Part shown: piece after piece, positions 1 to 7,700 of the stretch
How the letters are laid out: each line of letters starts with the position of its first letter
Numbering within the stretch: the stretch's first letter is position 1
Origin: JBEKZQ01 sp049509675
GTDB taxonomy: Bacteria > Planctomycetota > Planctomycetia > Pirellulales > Thermoguttaceae
Direction: 5' to 3'
Assembly: GCA_049509675.1 (NCBI GenBank)
Contig: JBEKZQ010000044.1
Span: 1-27,392 of the forward strand
Length of the DNA stretch: 27,392 nucleotides
Made by a program: the position numbers and the translations under genes
Notes under the pieces: generated by a model
What the model was told of the DNA's origin: nothing
The model's input: only the letters and a program-made list of their open reading frames with translations
Database searches by the model: none

Positions 1-187
1 TCGCCGGATCGATCTGCACGTCCTTGCCGCGCCATTCCCCCAGTTGCCCGGGAAACTCCTGCAGTGCCCGCGCCGGCATCCGAACGACGGGCTTCCCCAT
101 GCCTATGCCTACCAGGTAGAACCCGCCCTGACCGAGGAGGATAAGCCCGGCCAGCATAATCAGTCGCGTGAACGTCGTGTGCATCAT
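1..187 (-). CDS. EpsI-like exosortase-associated protein, N-terminal part (cut by window edge)
   Basis: Only the first 62 codons are present. The start is a double ATG (187 and 184) preceded by AAGGG; the spacing suits the second ATG slightly better. The reading begins MMHTTFTRLIML, followed by a hydrophobic segment at about residues 8-28, then a stretch with RMPARALQEFP and GQLGEWRGKD. EpsI-family proteins, which accompany exosortases and are thought to assist processing or export, typically have an N-terminal membrane segment followed by an FP..LG.WRG motif, so the match is good though short. It starts 31 bp after the BY-kinase stop, in the same direction, so the two are probably cotranscribed. 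The C-terminal three quarters lie outside the window, so the family cannot be confirmed. An unrelated membrane-anchored periplasmic protein is the alternative. Confidence 0.6.
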   Translation of the reverse strand, partial: MMHTTFTRLIMLAGLILLGQGGFYLVGIGMGKPVVRMPARALQEFPGQLGEWRGKDVQIDPA

Positions 188-218
188 GGACCCTTACCGT
201 ACAGTGGGGAAAAAGGTG

Positions 219-2552
219 CTATGCGTCGCCGTGCGGGACGTCGTCGTCGCCGTGCGGGACGTCGTCGTCGCCTGGCTCGGCCTCAACGATGGTGGGCTCG
301 TAGTCCGCGTCCTTGTCGTAGAAATATCCGTGGCCTCCGGTGACTACCGCTTCGATGGTCCGGACGCCGAACGCCTCAAGGATTTCGCAAGCGGCCAAGA
401 GCTTGGGCGCCTGGCTGACATCGCGGAAAATGGAAAGGATGACCGCATCCACGTGCTGGCTGACAAAGCGCGTATCGGCAACCGGCAGGATCGGGCTGCT
501 GTCAATCACCACGAAATCGTACTGTGCGCGAAGTTGATCCAAGAGCGCGGCCGCGCCGCCGTTGGCCAGGGCGGCCAATATCTGGCGGTCCCAACTGCCG
601 GCGGTCAGCACCCACAGGTTCTCCTTGGTGGTGGGATGCACCAGCCCGTTCAATTCCGCCTGACCGCGCAATACGTCGCAAATCCCCGGCTCCAATGCCT
701 GCCCGAAGACCCCGTGCAGCGACGGGCGTCGCAGATCAAAATCCACCAGCACGGTGCGTCGCATGTTGCGGGCGAGGCTCATGGCCACTTGCGTGGCCAG
801 CGTCGTCTTGCCTTCGCCGGCCAGCGCGCTGGAAACCAGGACCACGCGGGTTTGCTCCAGGTCGGCCTTGCGGAGCAAGCGGGCCGACAGCCCATCGAGC
901 GATTCGGTGAGCCTGATGCGCCACGTCTGGCTGCGCTTCGTCGGGGCCCCCAGTTGGCGAATAACCCGGGCGGGAATCAAGGGCACGGAGCCGATGACCG
1001 GCAAGCCCACGCCCTTGGCCACCTCGGCGGCCACGTTGATCCGCCCGGCCTGGGTGTCCCACAGGACGATGCCTGCCACCGGCAGGCACAAGCCGGCGAA
1101 CGCGGCCATCAAGATCAGGGCGATGCGCGCGGCGCGTCCGGTCTCATTCTCCGGAACGTCCGCTTCCTGCAACAGGCGGATGCGAGGAGCGGATCCCAGT
1201 TCCACGTTGAGCCGTTCGCGCTCGCTGGATGTTTCGGCCTGCACCGTCTGCAACTGCTTGACTTCGGTCCGCATCATTTCAATTTCGATCGACTTGCCGC
1301 CGATCTGCTCGGTCTCTTTCCGCATCCGATCGACTTCCGCCTGGAACTGGCGCTTCTGTTCGGCCAGAACGCCGAGCTCCGTTTCCAGCCGCCTGACTTC
1401 TCGCTGCATCTCCATGCGCCGCGCCGTGCGCAGCCGCTCGCGATAGATTTGCATCAAGGCGTCGACCTGTCCCTGAAGAATTTCCAACTCGGACTTGCGC
1501 TGCTCCGTCATCCGCGATTTGACCCCGGACTGGGTCAGGGAAATGTCCCGCTTGACCATGGATTCAATGACCACCAATTGGTTGGAAAGCTCGCGGTACT
1601 TCGGGTCGCTCAGCACCAGGGAATTGATGTCCATGTCGGAAATCTCGGTCTCGGTCAGGCCTTGGGCCAGGGCCTGGGCCGTCTTGAGCTGGGCTTCCGC
1701 CTGGCCGTACTGGAATTCAAACCGGGTCAGTTGCAGACGATATTCGCCGTACTGCTGGATGGCCACCTGCTGTTTCAACGACAGTTCCTCCCGCTCGGAG
1801 GCGCCCAACTGGTCGGCCAATTGTTTCAAGTCGTTGAGTTTGGTCCGCACTTTGCCCTCGATGTCGGTGCAGATCTTGTCCAGTTCCGTCAGCCGGGCAC
1901 GGCGGTGCTGGCGATCGGCGTTGACGACCTCGTCCCAGTAGGCTTGCACCACGGCGTTGACGATCACCTTCGCCTCATTGGCATCCTCGTAGATCATGGA
2001 GACCTCCATGATCTGAGCCTTTTCCGGGAACAGCACGATCAACTCCTGGCCGAGCCAGGTGAGCGCGTTGCGTCGTTGTTCCTCGCGCTGGATGGACGGC
2101 AGCCCGCGCACCTCGGGCTTCCGCAAGGCAGCCGTGAGCACGAAGGGGTTCTTCAACAATTGGCCTTGCGTGGCCTTATAGAGATCAAAGGCATTGGGAG
2201 CATTGGCATCCGCCTGGTTGTCCGCCGTCTTGAAGACCTTGATGGGTTCGCTGGGGGAAATGTGCAGGTAGGCGGTGGCGGCATAGCGGGCGGGGCGGAG
2301 GAAATACATGCCCATGCCAAAAACGATGGAACAAACCAGCCCGGCAACGGTCGCCCCCAGCCAGCGGCGGCGGAGGGCATGAAGGTAGGTGTTCAGGTTC
2401 GGCCCCTCCGCCGCAGGCGGCGACATCACCGCCGGCAACGAAGACCAGCCGGGGCCGGCGGGCTGGCCGGCCAGCCCGCTCTCACGCAACGACATGGAAT
2501 TGTTCGAGCGAAACGCGTCTTCAGGCGGGAGTTGGTTATCGTTGGCTGACAT
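219..2552 (-). CDS. Wzz / BY-kinase fusion (polysaccharide co-polymerase with tyrosine autokinase domain)
   Basis: A 777-residue inner-membrane protein that would control chain length and export of an exopolysaccharide, switched by tyrosine autophosphorylation. Seen: a Wzz-type N-terminus with a membrane segment at about 66-84, a long helical periplasmic region (about 150-450, likely coiled coil), and a second membrane segment at about 476-498. The cytoplasmic kinase domain has Walker A (LAGEGKTT, 577-584), Walker A' (VLVDFDLRRP, 601-610) and Walker B (VVIDSSP, 681-687). The tail has a tyrosine cluster (Y743, Y745, Y751), as expected for autophosphorylation. After the tyrosines comes an acidic tail with two identical copies of DDDVPHG (762-775), encoded by a 21-bp tandem repeat. 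The start has GAGG about 10 nt upstream. The neighbours (exosortase upstream, EpsI-like downstream) match exosortase/EPS loci. Function is known from the family; the polymer is unknown. Confidence 0.93.
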   Translation of the reverse strand: MSANDNQLPPEDAFRSNNSMSLRESGLAGQPAGPGWSSLPAVMSPPAAEGPNLNTYLHALRRRWLGATVAGLVCSIVFGMGMYFLRPARYAATAYLHISPSEPIKVFKTADNQADANAPNAFDLYKATQGQLLKNPFVLTAALRKPEVRGLPSIQREEQRRNALTWLGQELIVLFPEKAQIMEVSMIYEDANEAKVIVNAVVQAYWDEVVNADRQHRRARLTELDKICTDIEGKVRTKLNDLKQLADQLGASEREELSLKQQVAIQQYGEYRLQLTRFEFQYGQAEAQLKTAQALAQGLTETEISDMDINSLVLSDPKYRELSNQLVVIESMVKRDISLTQSGVKSRMTEQRKSELEILQGQVDALMQIYRERLRTARRMEMQREVRRLETELGVLAEQKRQFQAEVDRMRKETEQIGGKSIEIEMMRTEVKQLQTVQAETSSERERLNVELGSAPRIRLLQEADVPENETGRAARIALILMAAFAGLCLPVAGIVLWDTQAGRINVAAEVAKGVGLPVIGSVPLIPARVIRQLGAPTKRSQTWRIRLTESLDGLSARLLRKADLEQTRVVLVSSALAGEGKTTLATQVAMSLARNMRRTVLVDFDLRRPSLHGVFGQALEPGICDVLRGQAELNGLVHPTTKENLWVLTAGSWDRQILAALANGGAAALLDQLRAQYDFVVIDSSPILPVADTRFVSQHVDAVILSIFRDVSQAPKLLAACEILEAFGVRTIEAVVTGGHGYFYDKDADYEPTIVEAEPGDDDVPHGDDDVPHGDA
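229..270. repeat. 21-bp tandem duplication in the BY-kinase C-terminal coding region
   Basis: Two perfect adjacent copies of a 21-bp unit (plus strand starts GCCGTGCGGGACGTC). Read on the minus strand, each copy encodes DDDVPHG. The repeat is in frame and lies just before the stop codon, so copy-number change would lengthen or shorten the acidic tail without a frameshift. Confidence 0.9.
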
Positions 2553-2828
2553 CGATTCGGCCTCGAGAAAAGTGGTGGAGACGTGTTAGACTTGGCACGG
2601 CCTATCGTGTGAACGGTTGGTCAAGATGCGATCCGTTCGCTACTTCTGCGGTCGCGATCCGTTGCAAACCGCGCACAGTATAAAGTGAGCCAAACCGCGG
2701 CCACAGGAAAAGACTTCTTGGCATTCTTGACGGGTGAAGTATTCGAATCGGAGCACGAGTTTGCTGCGGGTCGTTGCGGACGCGCCCCGCGTGCGTTGCC
2801 GCCGCGCGCACGCGGCGGCGGCGCTGAA
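2553..2828. other. Gap between exosortase and BY-kinase genes, with GC-rich hairpin
   Basis: 276 bp without a credible gene. It holds a perfect 9-bp inverted repeat (GCCGCCGCG, 4-nt loop, CGCGGCGGC; 2798-2819) starting about 10 bp beyond the exosortase stop. No T-tract follows on the minus strand, so it is at best a weak or attenuating terminator. A TATACT box read on the minus strand (near 2680) could be a -10 element for the kinase gene, but no good -35 stands 16-18 bp upstream of it. The whole stretch may simply be a leader between two genes of one transcript. Confidence 0.45.
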
Positions 2829-3848
2829 TCATTTCTTGGGAGGAAACAAAATCCCCCCTCCTCCGCTCAACCGGTCGCCGGCCGCCGAAACCCGCCGCGA
2901 CGCCGCCGGTGCGCCGCCCAACGTGAGCGGCCCCTCGGGAAGCGGCGACACGAGAAGTCTGGCGATCAACTGCATTTCGCCGGCCACCAGCAAGAGCGCC
3001 AACGGCATCATGACAAACGCGGCCGCCTGGTTGTGCGTAAAGTCGGCCAGGTGATGCCACGACAACTCGTGCATCACGGCCACCAGCACGATGCGCGTGA
3101 TGTTCGAGAACACGGCGATCGGCACGGCACTGACGACCAACACGACCCGTTCCCAAAGCCTTACCCGCAGGACGAATGCCACGCCCAGGCAAATCGCGAA
3201 AAACAGCATCAACATCCGCAGGCCGCTGCACGCTTCCTCGATGCCGAGTGTCTTGTCGGTGAGTTGAATCACGTTGCCGTCGCCGCCTACGATGACTGCC
3301 GGAATGCCCAGGGTCTGCAGCACGAAGACGCTGCCGCGGATGGCGATCGCTTGCAGAGGCCGGCTCAGCCCGGTCGCCAGCACGCCCGGCAGCGGAACCA
3401 TGAACACCAGAAACAGCAGCGAAGGCCACGCCCACCACATTGCCAGCCATCCGCCCAGGAACAGCGTCATGCCGATCAGGAACGGGAACATCGAATAGGC
3501 GTCGATCTCGTAGTGGAAGTAAAAGATGAGCCAACGGCTCAAGAGCCATGCGCCGAAGAACGGCACCGCCCACCACGTTCCCTGCAGCGGTTTTCCTTCG
3601 ATCATCGGCCGCCGGTGCCACAGCAAGAACAGCGCGAAAACCGGCACGAACGGCCCGTGCTGGTAGTCCAGCGTGTTGATCCACGAGTAGAGCAAATGCA
3701 CCAGGGTGGGCCAGTAGGTCCAAATGAACATTCCGCCCAGCGCCGCCCAGGCCGCCAACACGGGTGGCTCCGGGACCCACTGTTGCCAAGTTCGCTGCTC
3801 AGGCGTCGCTGCGGCTGCGGCGGTCGTCGACGGTGTAGGCGTTGACAT
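2829..3848 (-). CDS. Exosortase (EpsH/Xrt-type transpeptidase of the PEP-CTERM system)
   Basis: A 339-residue multi-pass membrane protein, expected to cleave PEP-CTERM proteins and possibly attach them to a surface polymer. About 7-8 hydrophobic segments occur between residues 30 and 300. The family's three conserved catalytic residues are visible: Cys207 in EEACSGLRML, Arg252 in SNITRIVL and His272 in FTHNQAA. DYQHGPFVPVFA (61-72) matches the family's early HG.LVP motif. The start at 3848 has AAAGGA about 6 bp upstream. Neighbours support the call: BY-kinase and EpsI-like genes downstream, a PEP-CTERM gene upstream. The subtype may be the planctomycete form sometimes called exosortase U, but I cannot confirm that without profile scores. 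The roughly 35-residue Gly/Ser/Pro-rich C-terminal tail is not part of the catalytic core. Confidence 0.93.
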   Translation of the reverse strand: MSTPTPSTTAAAAATPEQRTWQQWVPEPPVLAAWAALGGMFIWTYWPTLVHLLYSWINTLDYQHGPFVPVFALFLLWHRRPMIEGKPLQGTWWAVPFFGAWLLSRWLIFYFHYEIDAYSMFPFLIGMTLFLGGWLAMWWAWPSLLFLVFMVPLPGVLATGLSRPLQAIAIRGSVFVLQTLGIPAVIVGGDGNVIQLTDKTLGIEEACSGLRMLMLFFAICLGVAFVLRVRLWERVVLVVSAVPIAVFSNITRIVLVAVMHELSWHHLADFTHNQAAAFVMMPLALLLVAGEMQLIARLLVSPLPEGPLTLGGAPAASRRVSAAGDRLSGGGGILFPPKK

Positions 3849-3886
3849 GGCAATCCTTTAGACAGGCCAGAGAAGGCACAATTCTC

Positions 3887-3915
3887 AGTTTGATGCTGCG
3901 CCACGGAAAAGTCAA
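3887..3915 (-). promoter_or_regulatory. Possible sigma-70 promoter for the exosortase gene
   Basis: On the minus strand, TTGACT (3915-3910) is followed after 17 bp by CAAACT (3892-3887). The -35 is good and the -10 is poor (3 of 6). It would start transcription about 30 nt before the exosortase ATG, and it lies after the terminator-like hairpin at 4098-4122, which makes an independent start plausible. Confidence 0.3.
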
Positions 3916-4097
3916 TCTGCGGACATGCGATCGGCCGCGGCGATGGCGAGCAGGTCGCAAAGAGCATGCCAAGCAGTTCCGGCAACGCGACGAATCGTTG
4001 TAACATACGATGCGATAGACGCTTAGATCGTCAGCCCTAAGGCAAGGCGGTACGCCGATCGTCGCTCGACGGTGGGAAAAACGGCAACGTAATGCGG

Positions 4098-4122
4098 AAA
4101 AAAAACAACGTCCCGCCGACGT
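4098..4122 (-). terminator. Terminator-like hairpin with T8 tract after the NusG-like gene
   Basis: On the minus strand, 24 bp beyond the NusG-like stop, ACGTC-GGCGG-GACGT forms a 5-bp stem with a 5-nt loop. It is followed two bases later by eight consecutive T. The stem is short for a strong intrinsic terminator, but the long T-tract is unusual in this GC-rich sequence. Its position before the promoter candidate of the next gene fits. Since the upstream gene encodes a NusG-family factor, read-through could be regulated; that is inference. Confidence 0.4.
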
Positions 4123-4145
4123 AAATCGGGGCCGCAGCAGTAGTC

Positions 4146-4703
4146 TTAGGCCAAAGGCTCCAGAAGAAAATCGTCGATCTCGACCGAAGCGCCCTGTTGC
4201 AGGAAGTTGATGGCCACCAGCAGCCGCGTCCGGCCCCGCCGTGTCAGCACTGTCCCCTCGATGCCCGCAAACGACCCCTGCCGCACCCGCACGCGATCTC
4301 CCGGCACCAACCGGCTTTCCACCGTCAGAGGCATCTGAGCGGCGATCATCTGCCGGAGCTGGCGGAGATCCGTGAGCAGGCGGTCGAAGTCGTCAACGGG
4401 CAGAACGCGGAAGATGCGATTCGTGGCCAGGCTCTGTAATCGCTCGGCATGGGAGGCACACAGGAAAACATAACCGGCGAACAGGGGAATGAACGAATGC
4501 CGTTTCTTGCCCTGGATCAAGGAAGTTTTCTTCACCAGGGGCAGGTAAAACGGAATGCGGTAGCCCAGCAACTGACGGGCAAGCGCCTTCTCCTGACGCG
4601 GCTTGGTGTACAAAACGAACCAGTGGCGGTCGTTCGTCTCGTCGGATGGTACATCCAGCAGGCCCTCTGGAAAAAGGTCGGGTTCCTTACCGAGTAGCGG
4701 CAT
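4146..4703 (-). CDS. NusG/RfaH-like specialised transcription elongation factor
   Basis: 185 residues, the usual size for NusG-family proteins. The NGN domain covers about 27-120, with RHWFVLYTKPRQEKALARQL (26-45) and FIPLFAGYVFL (71-81), both typical of the family. A KOW motif follows at about 133-152 (VPGDRVRVRQGSFAGIEGTV). Placement in an exopolysaccharide/exosortase cluster points to a paralogue of the RfaH/UpxY/LoaP kind, which recruits to RNA polymerase and reduces termination or polarity in long surface-polymer operons. It is not in the secE-rplK context of housekeeping nusG. I chose the ATG at 4703 because GGAG lies 8 nt upstream and the NGN domain starts soon after; an upstream extension to 4916 would read out-of-frame PEP-CTERM coding sequence. 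The start overlaps the end of the large PEP-CTERM gene by 17 bp, implying translational coupling. The operon target is inferred. Confidence 0.88.
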   Translation of the reverse strand: MPLLGKEPDLFPEGLLDVPSDETNDRHWFVLYTKPRQEKALARQLLGYRIPFYLPLVKKTSLIQGKKRHSFIPLFAGYVFLCASHAERLQSLATNRIFRVLPVDDFDRLLTDLRQLRQMIAAQMPLTVESRLVPGDRVRVRQGSFAGIEGTVLTRRGRTRLLVAINFLQQGASVEIDDFLLEPLA

Positions 4704-7700
4704 GAAAGCGTCTCCAGAGGCATGACATCCCAGCCAGCAGCCCGGCTGCTGCCATGAGCGCCAGGGTCCCCGGCTCCGGGGTATCGGCCGCCTGCGGTGG
4801 CGGGCTGACAGTGAAGGTCGCCGGCGCCGGCTCGCTATTGGCAACCAGGCTCGAGTCGGCGGCAAGGACGCTGCCGCCGCCGCCGCCGAAGTTGAGAACC
4901 AGGCTGCCGCCGGCAAATTCGATGCTACCGGAACCGGGCAAAGCCAGGGGGTTGGTGAACTGCAATGTGCCGCCGTCGATTGTGGTGCCGCCGCTGTACT
5001 GGTTGCTGCCGCTGAGGGTGATCGTACTATCGCCCGAGCTGGTGGCGACGAGTCCGCCGCTGCCCGAAATCGGGCCGGTGAACGTCATGGCGCCATTGGT
5101 AGCATCCATGCCCGTCGCCGCATTGAGGGTCACGGAGCCACTGTAGGTGGCCGCGCCGCCGTTGCTGCTGTCGATGGCCAGGGCGGTTCCGCCGTTCAGG
5201 ACGACGGGATTGGGCAGGGTGATGTTGTTCCGGGTGATGAGCGAACCGCCGTTGGCGACGGTAACCGTTGTGCCGCTGCCGCCCCAGTTGGCGCCGCCGC
5301 CGTTGTTCCCATCCGCGACGAGGCTTCCGGCGAGGACGTTGATAGCGCCCAAGGTCACATTGGAGGTGTTGATGTAGAGGGTGCCGGGGCCATCCTTCGT
5401 AAGCGTCTCACCTGCACCGCTGATGGTGCCCGACAGGTTGGTCTGTTGGCCGGAGCCGGACGGGATATTGATGGTGGAATTGGCGGTCAGCGTGATGTTG
5501 TTGCTGAGGCCCCTATCAAAGAAGTTGAACATGGCGGTGCCGCCGGCCAAGGTGATGGCGCCGCCGGGCAGAGCGGCGCTGACGTTGGCGGTCGGCGTCC
5601 AATCGGTCCGGGTGATCTGGAGGATCCCCCCGTCAACGATCGTGCCGCCGGTATAGGTGTTGGCCGTATTGGTGAGGACGGCAATGCCGGGGCCGGACTT
5701 GGTGAGCGTGACCGGACCACTGCCATTATTGGCGATGGCCGAGTTGATCGTCAGACTGTTCGTGGTGGATTGGTTGGTGACGATGAGTTCCCCGGCGGCG
5801 CCTGCCGCGCCGCCCGCCGTGATTGTCCCCGCGTTGCCGGCGATGCCGATCGCATGAGCCCCGCCGGAGGCCAGCAGGCCGCCGGCGGCCGCGAACCGCA
5901 GGGTCCCCTGCGTCGTGCCGTTGCGAACGTCGACCGTCCGGGCGGTGGCGTCGTTGATCATGAGCGAATCGATGTCGATCGTGCCGGTGGCGGGCAGGGT
6001 GACGGGGCCGGTCGTGGCACTGGTGACGGCATCGATGGCGGCCGTGCCCGCGGTGATCGTCGGGGCACCGGAAGTTCCGCCCAGCGCGGTGTAGTCCGCA
6101 GCGGACATCGCCGTCACGACCCCACCGGCGACCTTGGCGAAGTCGTTGCCGGCGGTGGCCCAACGTCCCGGGGAGGTGGAAGCGGTGATGGCCGAGGTGC
6201 CGGCCGCGGGGAAGACGAAGTTGACCGTGGCGTTGTTGCTCCGCGTAATCGTGCCGACGCTGAGCGACAGTTGGCCGAGCGCGGAGGCGTCGATGGTGGC
6301 GGCGCCGCCGCTGAGCGTCAGCCCGCCCACGTTTTGGGTGAAGGGACTGGCGCCGTTGCCGGCGAGCTGGAGGACTGTTGCGGGACCGAGCGAGAGGCCG
6401 GCGCCGATCTTCGAGTTATTGTTGGTCGTGTAGTCCAGCGCCAGTGTGCCGGCCGAGACCGTGGTCATGCCGGCATAGGTGTTCGAGCCGCCGAGGATCA
6501 GCCTGCCGGGCCCGAGTTGGACGAGGCCGCCGGTGCCGCTGATGGCATTGCCCAACGTGACGGCATCGCTGCGATTGAAGGCCAGCGTGGCATTATCGAC
6601 CACGCTGCCGGTGGCGGGGAGTGAGCCGGCGGTGGTCCCATTGCCGACTTGGAGCGTGCCGCCGTCGATTGTGGTGCCGCCGCTGTACGTGTTGTTGCCG
6701 CCGAGGACCAGCGTGCCTGCGCCCTGCTTGAGGATGCCTTGGCCTGCGCCGCTGACGTTGCCCCAGAGGGTGATGGTCTGGCCGCCGGTGTCGAACAGTC
6801 CACCGCCGGAAACAATTTGGATGGCGAAACCGATCGATTGATCGTTGCTGCTTTGGTTGGTCACGGCCCCGCCCAATTGGATCGCGTTTCCTACCAGGCT
6901 GTAGGCCGAGGCGTCGCTACGAAAGGTAATTCCGTTGAACTGCGTATTGGCGGCGAAATCGTTGGTGCTGACATTGCTCGAATTGCTGGCGGCCAAGGCG
7001 CCGAAGGTCAACAAGCCGGGGGCGGTGGGCGTTCCGCCGCTGCCGTTGGCCGCCCAGTTCGCCCCCAAACTCCACTTGCTATTGCCGCTGCCGCCCCCGC
7101 CATTCCACACCGGGATCACCGTGCTGGATTGCAACTGCCACGCCAAAGCGTAATTCCAACTGCCCGGAATACTGTCAGTTCTCATCACCTGGAGAGCGTA
7201 CTCGCCGGGGGGCAACGTGCGTTGAAAGAGGTCTTGGACGTTGTCGATGGTCGAAACGCTTTGATCCACGAGCGTCCCCAGGGTGTAATTGCTGTTTGCC
7301 TGGTAGAGATTGAGATCGATCGTGGCCAAAGAAGGAGTGAGCGTGGCGGAACCGGAAACGCTCGCGGAAAAGGAGATGGCACGCTCCCAGGTGAGCACGG
7401 CGGAGAGGTCAAGAGGCTGGCCGCTGGCAACCTGGAAGAAATAGTCCTTGGCACCACCGCTTGGGCCAATCGCGTCGGAACTCCAACCCGTCGATCCCAC
7501 CAGGCTGGTGGAACTGGCGGTCTGGGGGCCGGCCGTCAAGATCTGGTAAGCCCGGTCGAAGTTCAGTTGGCCCGCGCCGTATTGAGGATCGAGGGGTTGG
7601 GTAAACGTCCGCATCCAGGTTGAGACCGCATTCTTGTCGGTGCCGGCCATCAAAATGGCCTTGATGACGGCGGGATTGTCGGCCTGAGTATAATTATCGC

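Larger units (their letters stand above)
3849..4145. other. Intergenic region between NusG-like and exosortase genes
   Basis: 297 bp with no credible gene. It contains the terminator-like hairpin with T-tract (4098-4122) and the promoter candidate (3887-3915), listed separately. Nothing else recognisable was seen. Confidence 0.6.

Noticed and set aside
168..2549. 793-codon open frame on the plus strand opposite the BY-kinase
   Set aside because: Antisense shadow caused by high GC; composition is His/Gly/Gln-rich without motifs, while the minus strand has full Wzz and kinase motifs.
2619..2624. TTGACC box upstream of the BY-kinase as a promoter
   Set aside because: No acceptable -10 box lies 16-18 bp downstream on the minus strand.
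2602..3789. 395-codon minus-strand frame overlapping the exosortase, and a 386-codon plus-strand frame (2685-3845)
   Set aside because: Arg/Gly-rich shadows without domains; the exosortase frame carries the catalytic Cys, Arg and His.
4704..4916. Upstream extension of the NusG-like protein (256-residue reading)
   Set aside because: The added 71 residues are an out-of-frame reading of the PEP-CTERM gene end, Ala/Arg-rich, and the internal ATG has a good ribosome-binding site.
5446..6624. Long plus-strand frame opposite the large PEP-CTERM gene
   Set aside because: Gly/Asp/Arg-rich mirror of the repetitive coding sequence, with no family features.
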